From Stappia stellulata DSM 5886 (GTDB lineage: Bacteria; Pseudomonadota; Alphaproteobacteria; Rhizobiales; Stappiaceae): DNA of 64,000 nucleotides. The notes beneath the pieces were generated by a model that saw only the letters and a list, made by a program, of their open reading frames with translations, had not been told where the DNA came from and made no database searches. The translations under genes were made by a program, and so were the position numbers. The stretch's first letter is position 1; the number at the start of each line of letters is the position of its first letter. The DNA is taken from positions 1 to 64,000 of the forward strand of contig NZ_AUIM01000010.1 of NCBI RefSeq assembly GCF_000423705.1. The letters run 5' to 3'. Below are positions 9,009-17,665 of this stretch, in pieces.

Positions 9009-10808
9009 TCAGGCGTGCTCCGCGATGACCGTCAGGAACGCCGGGCCGTAGCGCTCGAGCTTCGCCTTGCCGACGCCGGGCACGGTTGCCATTTCCGTGG
9101 TCGACGCGGGCTTGGTTGTCGCAAGTTCGACCAGCGTCTTGTCGTGAAAGATCACATAGGGCGGCACGTTCTGGGCCCGCGCAAGCTCCGTGCGCGTGTG
9201 TCTCAAGGCCTCGAACAGCAGGCGGTCCGTGTCGGAGATGGCAGCGCGAAGCGCGTCGGACACCGCCGCGCGGCGCCGCGCCTTGGGTGGCGGCGGAACC
9301 CGCAGCATCAGCGTCGGTTTTTCGCGCAGGAAATCGCGGCCCGCCAATGCGATCGACAGTCCCCCGTGACCGGCAAGGTCGACATCGACGAAGCGCAACG
9401 CGATCAGCTGGCGCAGGATCGCCCGCCAGGTGGACTTGTCGTGCTCGGTCCCGATCCCGTAGGTCGAGACCTGGTCGTGGCCGAACTGGGCGATGCGCTC
9501 GTTCTCGACGCCGAGCAGCACATCGACGACATAGGCCTGTCCGAAGCGTTCGCCGGTCCGGTAGATGCAGGACAGCACCTTCTGCGCGGCGATCGTGCCG
9601 TCGAACAGCTCCGGCGGTTCCTCGCAGGTGTCGCAATTGCCGCAAGGCGCGCAAGTGTCGCCGAAATAGGACAAGAGCGCCTGCCGGCGGCAGCCGGCGG
9701 TCTCGGCCAGTCCCAGCAGCGCGTCGAGTTTCTGGCGCTCCATGCGTTTGCGGGGCTCGGGCGCATCCGACTCCTCGATGAACCGGCTGCGCAGCGCGAT
9801 ATCGTCGGACCCGTAGAGCATCAGCGTGTCGGACGGCAGGCCGTCACGCCCGGCCCGGCCCGTCTCCTGATAGAAGGCCTCGATGCTGCCGGGCAGGTCG
9901 AGATGGGCGACGAAGCGCACGTCCGGCTTGTCGATGCCCATGCCGAAGGCAATGGTGGCGACCATGATGACCGCCTCGCCGTGCTGGAACCGGGCCTGAT
10001 TGGCCTCGCGCACCGCCTTGTCCATGCCGGCGTGATAGGCGAGCGCCTCATGGCCCTGGTCGCACAGCCAGGCGGCGGTCTCCTCCGTCTTGCGTTTCGA
10101 CAGGCAGTAGACGATGCCGCTCTCGTTCAGGTGGCGCTTCAGGAAATCCTTGAGCTGCGCGCGCGGATTGTCCTTTTCCTTGATGGCGTAACGGATGTTG
10201 GGACGGTCGAAGCCGGCGATGAAGGCATCGGATTGCGCGATGTCGAGATGGGCGAGGATTTCCGCACGCGTCGGTTCGTCGGCCGTCGCGGTCAGCGCCA
10301 TGCGCGGCGTCTGCGGGAAGCGCCGGACCAGTTCATCGAGCTGGCGATAAGAGGGGCGGAAGTCATGCCCCCATTGCGACAGGCAATGCGCCTCGTCGAT
10401 GGCGATCACCGACAATTGCGCCCGTTCGAGCTGGTTCAGGACCTCGGGGCGCAAGACGGTCTCGGGCGCCGCGTAAAGCAGGTCCAGGGCGCCGGAATGG
10501 ATGTCGCGCCACAGCGCGCCACGCTCCTCCGCCGGCAAGTCGGAATTGAGCGCAGCGGCGCGCACGCCCGCTTGCCGCAGGGCGGCGACCTGGTCCGCCA
10601 TCAGCGCCAGCAGCGGCGACACGACGAGCCCCATCCCGGGTCTGACGAGCGCCGGGATCTGGTAGCACAGCGACTTGCCGCCGCCGGTCGGCATCAGCAC
10701 GAAGGCGTTGCGACCGCTTGCGACATGGTCGACGATACCCGCCTGCAGACCCCGGAAGGAGTCGTAGCCGTAAACGGATCTGAGGATTTCAAGGGCGTTG
10801 GCGGTCAT
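9009..10808 (-). CDS. recQ: ATP-dependent DNA helicase RecQ
   Basis: A 599-residue 3'-5' helicase of recombination repair. Visible parts in order: Walker A MPTGGGKSLCYQ, DEAH-box IDEAHCLSQWGHDFRP, helicase C-terminal motif QETGRAGRDGLPS, the RQC zinc site CRRQALLSYFG...CAPCGNCDTC, and a C-terminal HRDC domain (DRLLFEALRHTRTELA to the end). The length is normal. The ATG at 10808 is preferred; a GTG 12 bp upstream is possible. It is monocistronic and convergent with the sensor kinase. Confidence 0.93.
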   Translation of the reverse strand: MTANALEILRSVYGYDSFRGLQAGIVDHVASGRNAFVLMPTGGGKSLCYQIPALVRPGMGLVVSPLLALMADQVAALRQAGVRAAALNSDLPAEERGALWRDIHSGALDLLYAAPETVLRPEVLNQLERAQLSVIAIDEAHCLSQWGHDFRPSYRQLDELVRRFPQTPRMALTATADEPTRAEILAHLDIAQSDAFIAGFDRPNIRYAIKEKDNPRAQLKDFLKRHLNESGIVYCLSKRKTEETAAWLCDQGHEALAYHAGMDKAVREANQARFQHGEAVIMVATIAFGMGIDKPDVRFVAHLDLPGSIEAFYQETGRAGRDGLPSDTLMLYGSDDIALRSRFIEESDAPEPRKRMERQKLDALLGLAETAGCRRQALLSYFGDTCAPCGNCDTCEEPPELFDGTIAAQKVLSCIYRTGERFGQAYVVDVLLGVENERIAQFGHDQVSTYGIGTEHDKSTWRAILRQLIALRFVDVDLAGHGGLSIALAGRDFLREKPTLMLRVPPPPKARRRAAVSDALRAAISDTDRLLFEALRHTRTELARAQNVPPYVIFHDKTLVELATTKPASTTEMATVPGVGKAKLERYGPAFLTVIAEHA

Positions 10809-11021
10809 TGTCTTCGGCACGGGGGAATCAGTCTGCGCCCTTCATAGCAGCTTTGGACGAACGGGAGCGATGGCTGCGCGGCCTCCGACATGATCGAGTT
10901 GGCGGATCGCGTCAAGGCGCATGATCCGCCCCCCCTTCGGCCACCGCGGATGGCTGGCCTTGCGACGGGCCGGGAAACCCGAGTGTCACGCCCTTTCCCG
11001 GCGCGCGTTTCCGGCCGCGCG

Positions 11022-12422
11022 TTACGAGGCCACCGGCTTCGCATCCCGCACGCCCGGCGTATCGCCCACATGGCGCAGGGCAACGCCCGACAACACATTG
11101 TCCTCGATGTCGTCGAGGTGCCTCGCCCTGGTTTCGGGAAGCCAGATCAGCGAGACGACCAATGCCAGCACGCAGATCCCGGCAAAGACCAGAAACACCC
11201 CGGCAAGGCCGATTGTCGAGACCCCCGAAAGAAAGACGAAGGCGACCAGCGCGTTGAACAACCAGCTCGTCGCGGAGGCAACCGCGATGCCGGTTTCGCG
11301 GATCGCGGAGGGCACCAGCTCCGACATCATCACATAGGGCAAGGGTCCAAGGCTGATCGCGAAGGCGCCGATGTAGACGCACAGCGAGATCAGGCCGAGG
11401 ACCGGCAGCGACAGGGACTGCGCGGCCACGACGCCCAGCAGTCCGAGCACCATGACGAGCGAACCGACGATGGCCAGCGGACGGCGACCCAGCCGGTCGA
11501 CCATCGCGATGGCGACAAGTGTCGCGAGCAGGTTGATCAACCCAAGTCCGAACGTCGCGCCGAGCGCCGCCGTTCCCGGCGAAAACCCCAGGCCGACGAA
11601 GATCGAGGGCGCGTAGTAGAGGATCCCGTCGATGCCGCTCAGGTTCTGCAGGATGAAGAGCCCGCAGCACAGCGCCAGCACCGCCGGGGTGGTGCCCCGG
11701 CGCAGGATCTGGCCGAGCGGGGGCTGAGGCGCCGCCGCCGTTGCGGGCTTGCGTGCGGTCCAGGGCCGGTGAGTGAACCCCAGCGACACAGCTGCGGAGA
11801 TTGCCTGCCGGGTCCGTCCGACCGCGTTCAGCCAGACCGGGCTTTCCGGTACGAGGGCGAGCGAAACCAGCCCGGCGACGGCAATGACGCCACCGACGCC
11901 GATGCCCGGGGCCCATTTTTGCGGGTCGTCCATCCACAGCGGCACGGCATAGGCAAGCAGGATGCCCGTCGTTACCGCGAGCTGAAACAGCGACACGACG
12001 CTGCCGCGATGGCGGGCAGGCGTTGCCTCGCCCGCATACATCGGCCCGGCCATGGAGGAGAGGCCGACGGACAGGCCGATGAGGATCCGCGCAATCAGGA
12101 AACCGAGAAGATCCGGTTCGCTCAGCGTGAAGCCGTAACCGGCCGCCGCCAGCACGAAGGCGAGCAGCAACACCGCGCGCCGGCCGTAGGCCCGCGCCAG
12201 CGGCCCGGCCGCAATCGCACCGAAAAAACAGAAGATCACCAGCGTGACGGTGACGTTTTCCTTGCCGGAGGTGGAGAGATCGAACACCAGCCCGATCTCG
12301 TCCAGCCAGCCGGCGATGCTGGCGGTGCTGTATCCGAACAGCAACCCCGCGCAGACGGTGAGAAAGGCCACCCGGCCGAGCGCCAGATAAAGCCTGGCGC
12401 CGGAAGGCGGTCCTCCCCTCAT
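11022..12422 (-). CDS. MFS transporter, sugar porter family (permease 2)
   Basis: A 466-residue, 12-helix inner-membrane permease. It has the sugar-porter signatures between helices 2 and 3 (ARAYGRRAVLL), PESPVWLNAVG after helix 6, and DRLGRRPLAIVG in the second half. It probably imports a monosaccharide or polyol by H+ symport. It overlaps the preceding permease gene by 4 bp (ATGA), so the two are translated together. The C-terminal tail is longer than in its neighbour. It is the last gene of the sugar operon. Confidence 0.85.
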   Translation of the reverse strand: MRGGPPSGARLYLALGRVAFLTVCAGLLFGYSTASIAGWLDEIGLVFDLSTSGKENVTVTLVIFCFFGAIAAGPLARAYGRRAVLLLAFVLAAAGYGFTLSEPDLLGFLIARILIGLSVGLSSMAGPMYAGEATPARHRGSVVSLFQLAVTTGILLAYAVPLWMDDPQKWAPGIGVGGVIAVAGLVSLALVPESPVWLNAVGRTRQAISAAVSLGFTHRPWTARKPATAAAPQPPLGQILRRGTTPAVLALCCGLFILQNLSGIDGILYYAPSIFVGLGFSPGTAALGATFGLGLINLLATLVAIAMVDRLGRRPLAIVGSLVMVLGLLGVVAAQSLSLPVLGLISLCVYIGAFAISLGPLPYVMMSELVPSAIRETGIAVASATSWLFNALVAFVFLSGVSTIGLAGVFLVFAGICVLALVVSLIWLPETRARHLDDIEDNVLSGVALRHVGDTPGVRDAKPVAS

Positions 12423-13759
12423 GCGGTCACGGCGCTATGGCGCATCTCGATTTCCTCCAGGCTGACGCCCTTGGTCTCGGGTGCGAAGTACCATGAGTAA
12501 ACCGCGCCGATGGTGCAAAAACCGGCAAACATCGCGAAGATGAACGGCGCGCCGAACTCGAACACGATCACCGGAAAGGCGAAGACAACGGCGAAGTTGA
12601 ACGCCCAGTTCGCAACCGACGCCATGGCCATGCCCCGGCTGCGCAGCGCAAGCGGAAACAGCTCGGACATGTAGAGCCAGGGCAACGGCCCGAGGCTCAC
12701 CGCGAAGAAGGCGATATAGGCGAACAGGCCGATCAACCCGACGGGCGCAAGATCCGGACGGTCCGCCTGCATGGCGTAGGAAATCACCACGAGGCTGATC
12801 GCCGAACCGAGGAAGCCGAGGATGAACAAGGGGCGACGACCGAAACTGTCCACCACCAGCATGGCGACCACGGTCATCAGAACGTTGACCACGCCAACGC
12901 CGACGGTCGCGGCCAGCTGCGTCGCGCTGCCGTCGAAGCCGGCATGACTCATGATGGTCGGTGCGTAGTAGATGACGGCGTTGATGCCGCTCACCTGCTG
13001 CAGGATGAAGGCGGCGATGGTGAAGAACACGACGGGACGCACGCTCGGCGACAAGAAGGTGCCCCACGCCGGCGCGGCGCGGGAGGGGTCGCTGGAGCGT
13101 TCGATCTCGTCGACGATGTGAACGGCCTCGGCCCTGGACAGATCCGGCTGCACCATGCCGATCACGGAGATCGCCTTGTCGCGCGCGCCGTTTGCGGCAA
13201 GCCAGCGCGGGCTTTCGGGCGCGAAGACGATGCCGACGAGCGCGGCGAGGGCCGGCAGCGCGCCGAGCGCAAGCATCCAGCGCCAGGCGCCGAGCGGTTC
13301 CAGCACCATGTCGATCAGGTAGGACACCAGGATCCCGACGGTGATCATCAGCTGGAACGACGAGACGACCGCGCCGCGATACTTCGCAGGGGCCAGTTCC
13401 GCAAGGAACATCGGCGCGGCAAGCGCCGAGGCCCCGACCGCGACACCAAGCGTCAGGCGCGCCAGGATCAGAACCGTCTGCCCCGTCGCCAGGCCGCTGG
13501 CGAGCGCGCCGGCGATGAACAGGAGCGAGCACATGATCAGCACCTTGCGCCGGCCGAGGCGGTCCGCGTAGGTCGCCGCAAGGATCGCACCCGCAACCGC
13601 TCCAAGCGGAACGGAAGCCGTCATGAAGCCTTCGCCGGTCACGGAAATGCTGAAGGCGTTGGTGATCAGGGGCAGCGCCCCGGCGATCACGCCTTCATCG
13701 AAGCCGAACAGCAGGCCGAACAGGGCCGCCAGCGCGACCAGTCGAAACAGAAACAGCAT
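12419..13759 (-). CDS. MFS transporter, sugar porter family (permease 1)
   Basis: A 446-residue, 12-helix permease with full sugar-porter signatures: YADRLGRRKVLI, PESPRWLAANG, VDSFGRRPLFILG and a PETKGVSLEEIE C-terminus. It follows the GMC oxidoreductase gene by about 20 bp and overlaps the second permease. Two related but clearly different sugar porters in one operon suggest two substrates, or an importer and an exporter of the product made by the oxidoreductase and aminotransferase. Confidence 0.87.
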   Translation of the reverse strand: MLFLFRLVALAALFGLLFGFDEGVIAGALPLITNAFSISVTGEGFMTASVPLGAVAGAILAATYADRLGRRKVLIMCSLLFIAGALASGLATGQTVLILARLTLGVAVGASALAAPMFLAELAPAKYRGAVVSSFQLMITVGILVSYLIDMVLEPLGAWRWMLALGALPALAALVGIVFAPESPRWLAANGARDKAISVIGMVQPDLSRAEAVHIVDEIERSSDPSRAAPAWGTFLSPSVRPVVFFTIAAFILQQVSGINAVIYYAPTIMSHAGFDGSATQLAATVGVGVVNVLMTVVAMLVVDSFGRRPLFILGFLGSAISLVVISYAMQADRPDLAPVGLIGLFAYIAFFAVSLGPLPWLYMSELFPLALRSRGMAMASVANWAFNFAVVFAFPVIVFEFGAPFIFAMFAGFCTIGAVYSWYFAPETKGVSLEEIEMRHSAVTA

Positions 13760-13780
13760 GGTCTTTCTCCCCTCGCCGTC

Positions 13781-15274
13781 TCACGCCAGACGCGCGAGAA
13801 CGCCTTCGGCATGGCGCAAGGACCACGCGGTGATCGTCAGATAGCTGTTCGCCGAGCCCTGCGACGGCCAGGCGGCGGAATCCGCGACCGAGAGATTGCC
13901 AAGCTTCCAGAAGCGACCGTAGGTGTCGGTAACCCCGTCGCTCTCCTGCGCCGACATGCGCAAACCGCCGATCTCGTGAAGCGCGGCACCGAGGGGATTG
14001 ACCTTGGAGCGGACCAGTTCGGCGCCGAGGGCTTCGGCGACCTCGGGCAGGAAGTCCTTCATCTCGTCGAGGATCCGGTGATCATGCGCACTGCGGTCCG
14101 CGACGACGGTGTAGCCGCCCATCTCGCCAGGCGCGGTGCCCGGACCGTCGGTGATCCTGACCTCGTTCGAGGCGGAGGATTCGCCAACGCCGAAGCAATA
14201 GGCGAGCAGATAGGTTCCCTTGACGTCGCAATCCAGCCAGACCGTCGCGTGATAGGGCGTGTACCAGGTCTCTGTGAAAGGCCCCTGGATCTGGATGTGG
14301 TAGGGACGCTCCTTCGTCGGCGGGATGAAGGCGTAGATCGGCTCCTTCAGCGGCTCGCGCAGCTTCAACAGCCCCTGCACGAACTGATGGTCGGCGACAT
14401 GGGTGCCGACGTCCGGATGCAGATCCTTGAGGCCGGAGGCAAGCGCCAGGCGCGTCGACTGGATCGCGCCGCAGGCGAAGGTATAGTGACGCGCGGTCAG
14501 ACGAACCGGCTCGCTCGCATCGACGCCCCTCGCGACCAGGCCGGTCACCTGGCCACCGGCATGTTCGACGCGCTCGACCACGGTGTTTTCCACGAGCGCG
14601 ATGCCACCCGGCGTCACGGCGCGGGTCAGCAGTCCGCTGCGGATCAGGCGGGACGCGGCACAGTCGAAACTGCGCGACATATGACCGTTTTGCACCTCTT
14701 GCGTATCCACGGCGAGCGAGGCGTGCTCGGCGCCGATACCGGCCGTGTTCAGACGATCCAGGAATTCCTGCTGGCCCTCGCCGCGAAAGAACGGCGGCCG
14801 TTTGGCGCGCGGGCCCGACACATGCATCAGGTTTTCCGCGCGGTCGTAATAGGGCGCGAATTCCTCCAGCGTGAGCGGCCAGTCGTCGAAGTCCCATTCC
14901 GTGAAGCGCGGCGTGCATCCGCCCCAAAACAGCGTGCGCCCGCCGACAACCGACCAGGAATCATTGTTGAGCGGCGCCTCGCCGGTCGTTTCGAACGGCA
15001 CGCGCTCGACCCATGAGGTGCGATGGCGCACGAGATCGTGGATCTGGGGAGTCAGGTCGTCACGGCTGCGAAAGGGCGAGGATCCGACATGCATCGGCAA
15101 CACGAAAGGACCCGCCTCGAGGATAACGACGGACAGGCCGTTGCGCGCAAGTTCGATCGCGCTGGTGACCCCGGCGGTGCCCGATCCAACGATCAGCACG
15201 TCGGGCCCGGATCCGGCCCCGGCTCCCACGACAGAGGCAAGGTCCGTCGTCACGATAGAGGAAAGAGACTTCAT
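13781..15274 (-). CDS. GMC-family FAD oxidoreductase
   Basis: A 497-residue flavoprotein of the glucose-methanol-choline family. The N-terminal dinucleotide motif is VLIVGSGTAGVTSAIEL. A Gly-rich segment (VVGGRTLFWGG) follows, then the C-terminal GMC region with HEIGGLRM and WPSQGSANSYLTITAWS. There is no export signal. It probably oxidises a sugar or cyclitol hydroxyl to a ketone, which the aminotransferase gene 12 bp upstream could then aminate. That coupling is inferred from gene order, not from motifs. Confidence 0.82.
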   Translation of the reverse strand: MKSLSSIVTTDLASVVGAGAGSGPDVLIVGSGTAGVTSAIELARNGLSVVILEAGPFVLPMHVGSSPFRSRDDLTPQIHDLVRHRTSWVERVPFETTGEAPLNNDSWSVVGGRTLFWGGCTPRFTEWDFDDWPLTLEEFAPYYDRAENLMHVSGPRAKRPPFFRGEGQQEFLDRLNTAGIGAEHASLAVDTQEVQNGHMSRSFDCAASRLIRSGLLTRAVTPGGIALVENTVVERVEHAGGQVTGLVARGVDASEPVRLTARHYTFACGAIQSTRLALASGLKDLHPDVGTHVADHQFVQGLLKLREPLKEPIYAFIPPTKERPYHIQIQGPFTETWYTPYHATVWLDCDVKGTYLLAYCFGVGESSASNEVRITDGPGTAPGEMGGYTVVADRSAHDHRILDEMKDFLPEVAEALGAELVRSKVNPLGAALHEIGGLRMSAQESDGVTDTYGRFWKLGNLSVADSAAWPSQGSANSYLTITAWSLRHAEGVLARLA

Positions 15275-15286
15275 GAATTAAAACTC

Positions 15287-16603
15287 TCAAAGCGGTTGAA
15301 AATAGGCATTCGCGACCTTGCGAAAGGCGCGGATAATGTCGTCGACGTCGTCGTTCGACAGCGTCGATGCAATCGTCAGGAGCGCCGAGCGGTCGTGCAG
15401 GTCGTCGCAGACCGGCAGCGCCCCCCTGTCGTAGGAAATCTCCCGAGCAAAGGCATTCGCTGGGTGGCTCCAGGGGAAGCCGTCGTGGCTGTTCGACCGC
15501 TTGCGCGTCAGGCTGGGAACGTTGAAGTACCAGTGCAGGCCCCAGTCGCTCATCGGCAGGCAGCTGAGAGATCCCTTCGGCCCCTGGATGCCCTCGGCCT
15601 TGAGTGCTGTCATGAAGCGCGAGCACAAGTCCTTGTCCGCGAAGCTCATGATCAGGAAAGGACCGCTGTCGCCGTCCGGATCGGGGATCGTGCGCAGGCG
15701 GATCTGGGAAATGTCGCAGAGCGCCTCGCGGATGCGCCATTTCGAACGGCGCATGGCGCCGGTGATGCGCGCGAGCTTGCGCGACTGCGCCAGCGCCATC
15801 GCGCCCGCAAGATCCGACATGCGCGCTCCCACGCCCCAGAGCTGGCAGGTCTCGTCGCTGGTATCCAGCCGCCCCTGGTCGTTGCGGGCGTAGCCCAGGT
15901 CATGCAGCGCGACGATCCTGCGAAACAGCCCGTCGTCGTCGCTCACGACCATGCCGCCGTCACCGGCCGTCATGTTCTTGTTGAGCTGGAAACTGAAGGT
16001 CGCGATATCGCCAAAACGGCCGACGGGCGTTCCGTTCTGGCTGGCGCCGGCGGCCTGGGCGCAGTCCTCGATCAGGCGGACCCCGCGGCTGCGCGCGATT
16101 TCGGCGATCTCGGCGACGCGACCGGGCGCCCCGCTCATGTGAACCAGAAGGATCGCCCGGCTGCGCGCGTTGATCTTGCGCTCCAGATCGGCCGGATCCA
16201 TGCAGAAGGTGTCGTCGATGTCGACGAGGCGCGGAATGGCGCCGGCGCGCACGATGGCCGAGAGACAGCTCACCCACATGTAGCCGGCAACGAGAACCTC
16301 GTCGCCCGGGCCGACCTCCAGCGCGGAAAGCGCGATGGACAGGGCCGCGGTCCCGGACGAGACCGCCAGTGCATTGCCATGTCCGTAGGCGGCGCACCAC
16401 TCCCGCTCAAGGGTTTCCACCATGTGCTGCGGGTCGGGGCCGTAAAAGCGGAAAGGACTTTGCGCGCGCACCACCCGATCGACCAGTTCGCGCTCTTCCT
16501 CGCCGATCCAATGCGCTCCGGGCAGTTCCCACGGCAAGGGGGCGGTTCGGACCGGATCGCCACCATCAATGGCCAGCCGATTTTCTGAATTGGACAGGGG
16601 CAT
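15287..16603 (-). CDS. DegT/DnrJ/EryC1/StrS sugar aminotransferase
   Basis: A 438-residue PLP enzyme. The PLP-anchoring Asp is D180 (IEDCAQAAGA) and the Schiff-base Lys is K209 (FSFQLNKNMTAGDGG). The N-terminal LAIDGGDPVRTAPLP is the usual opening of the StrS branch that aminates keto-sugars and keto-cyclitols. It heads the minus-strand operon with the GMC oxidoreductase and two sugar porters. The leader is AT-rich and contains an imperfect dyad at 16675-16710. Confidence 0.87.
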   Translation of the reverse strand: MPLSNSENRLAIDGGDPVRTAPLPWELPGAHWIGEEERELVDRVVRAQSPFRFYGPDPQHMVETLEREWCAAYGHGNALAVSSGTAALSIALSALEVGPGDEVLVAGYMWVSCLSAIVRAGAIPRLVDIDDTFCMDPADLERKINARSRAILLVHMSGAPGRVAEIAEIARSRGVRLIEDCAQAAGASQNGTPVGRFGDIATFSFQLNKNMTAGDGGMVVSDDDGLFRRIVALHDLGYARNDQGRLDTSDETCQLWGVGARMSDLAGAMALAQSRKLARITGAMRRSKWRIREALCDISQIRLRTIPDPDGDSGPFLIMSFADKDLCSRFMTALKAEGIQGPKGSLSCLPMSDWGLHWYFNVPSLTRKRSNSHDGFPWSHPANAFAREISYDRGALPVCDDLHDRSALLTIASTLSNDDVDDIIRAFRKVANAYFQPL

Positions 16604-16936
16604 TCAAATACCTGTTTTTTAAACAAATGACTTTATCGCTCAAAAGATACTTAGTCTGAGCGTCGGCCATGATCGGACCTGGGTGTTAAGGACAGCCTAA
16701 GTGTGGGTCCGAACTTGTAGAAATAACCGCCTGACCGCGGTGAAGACGACCGACGGAGGGGACCGAACGCCCTTTCACATCACATGCGGCGAGCGTGCCG
16801 TGGCGAACGAACGACGGGTGCGGACCATGTTGCCATTGCCGGATAGATCCCCTAGAACCCGGCAATTGCGCACGCTGCCGGCGGGCAGCCTCCGGAGCGT
16901 TCGATGGCCCGACCCACACCACCGTTGAGAGAAATC
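16604..16936. other. Divergent promoter region of the sugar locus
   Basis: No gene seen. The part nearest the aminotransferase is AT-rich. It contains the dyad at 16675-16710 and must carry promoters for the minus-strand operon and the plus-strand nucleotidyltransferase. Confidence 0.5.
16675..16710. promoter_or_regulatory. Imperfect dyad with degenerate CTTAAG-N5-CTTAAG
   Basis: GGACC and GGTCC arms enclose GTTAAG-GACAG-CCTAAG (16685-16701), which matches the PmrA/QseB-type pattern in 10 of 12 half-site positions with the correct 5-nt spacing. It could be an operator for one of the two local OmpR-type regulators. Confidence 0.4.
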
Positions 16937-17656
16937 ATGATCCGCACGGCTGTTATCCTGGGTGCAGGCAGGGGAACGCGGCTGCGTCCCATTACCGACA
17001 GCATCCCGAAAATCCTCGTGCCCGTGCGCGGGGTCCCGCTGTGCGACCGGATCGTGGACAGCCTGATCGAGGCCGGGATCGAACGGATCGTCTTCGTCGT
17101 CGGCTATCTGTCTGAGCGCATCGTCGCGCACTACGACCGCCATCCGCATAGTGAAAAATTCGAATACATCGAGCAGGCGACGCTGGACGGCACCGGCGGC
17201 GCGGTGCGTCTGGCACTGCCGACGATCGAGGACGATTTCCTCGTGATCTTCGGCGACAGTCTCTTCGCCCGCGGCGCCGTTTCCTCGGTCGTCGACGCGC
17301 CCGCAAAGAATGTCATCGGCGTGGTGGAGGTCTCCGACCCGCAACGCTACGGCGTGGTGAACGTGGATCAGGCGGGTCGAATTCTGGAGATCGAGGAAAA
17401 GCCGGAGCGGCCGAAGTCCAACCTCGCGGTCGCCGGAATCTACAAGTTCTCCGGCGAGGTGAAGCGGTACTTCTCCGACCTTCCCCTTTCCAGCAGGGGA
17501 GAATACGAGATGCCCGACGCGATCCGCATGATGCTGGACGACGACGTCCCGGTTGCGGCGGTGACCTTCGACGGCATGTTCGACGTCGGCACGCTCGACC
17601 AGATCGAGGAGCTGGAGGCGATGGACGACGCGGCTTTCACCGAGAGCTTCGGGTAG
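16937..17656 (+). CDS. Sugar-phosphate nucleotidyltransferase
   Basis: A 239-residue enzyme of the GlmU/RmlA-type nucleotidyltransferase superfamily, which makes NDP-sugars from sugar 1-phosphates. The opening VILGAGRGTRLRPITDSIPK is the nucleotide-binding signature and VIFGDSLF carries the metal-binding Asp. It is shorter than RmlA (about 290) and has no acyltransferase domain. The ATG at 16937 follows GAGAGAAATC; an upstream ATG would add 11 unlikely residues. Its divergent position opposite the aminotransferase suggests supply of an activated sugar. Confidence 0.85.
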   Translation: MIRTAVILGAGRGTRLRPITDSIPKILVPVRGVPLCDRIVDSLIEAGIERIVFVVGYLSERIVAHYDRHPHSEKFEYIEQATLDGTGGAVRLALPTIEDDFLVIFGDSLFARGAVSSVVDAPAKNVIGVVEVSDPQRYGVVNVDQAGRILEIEEKPERPKSNLAVAGIYKFSGEVKRYFSDLPLSSRGEYEMPDAIRMMLDDDVPVAAVTFDGMFDVGTLDQIEELEAMDDAAFTESFG

Positions 17657-17665
17657 CCACGCGCG

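Noticed and set aside
8913-10847. 644-codon plus-strand frame opposite recQ
   Set aside because: Antisense shadow of recQ, which has complete helicase motifs.
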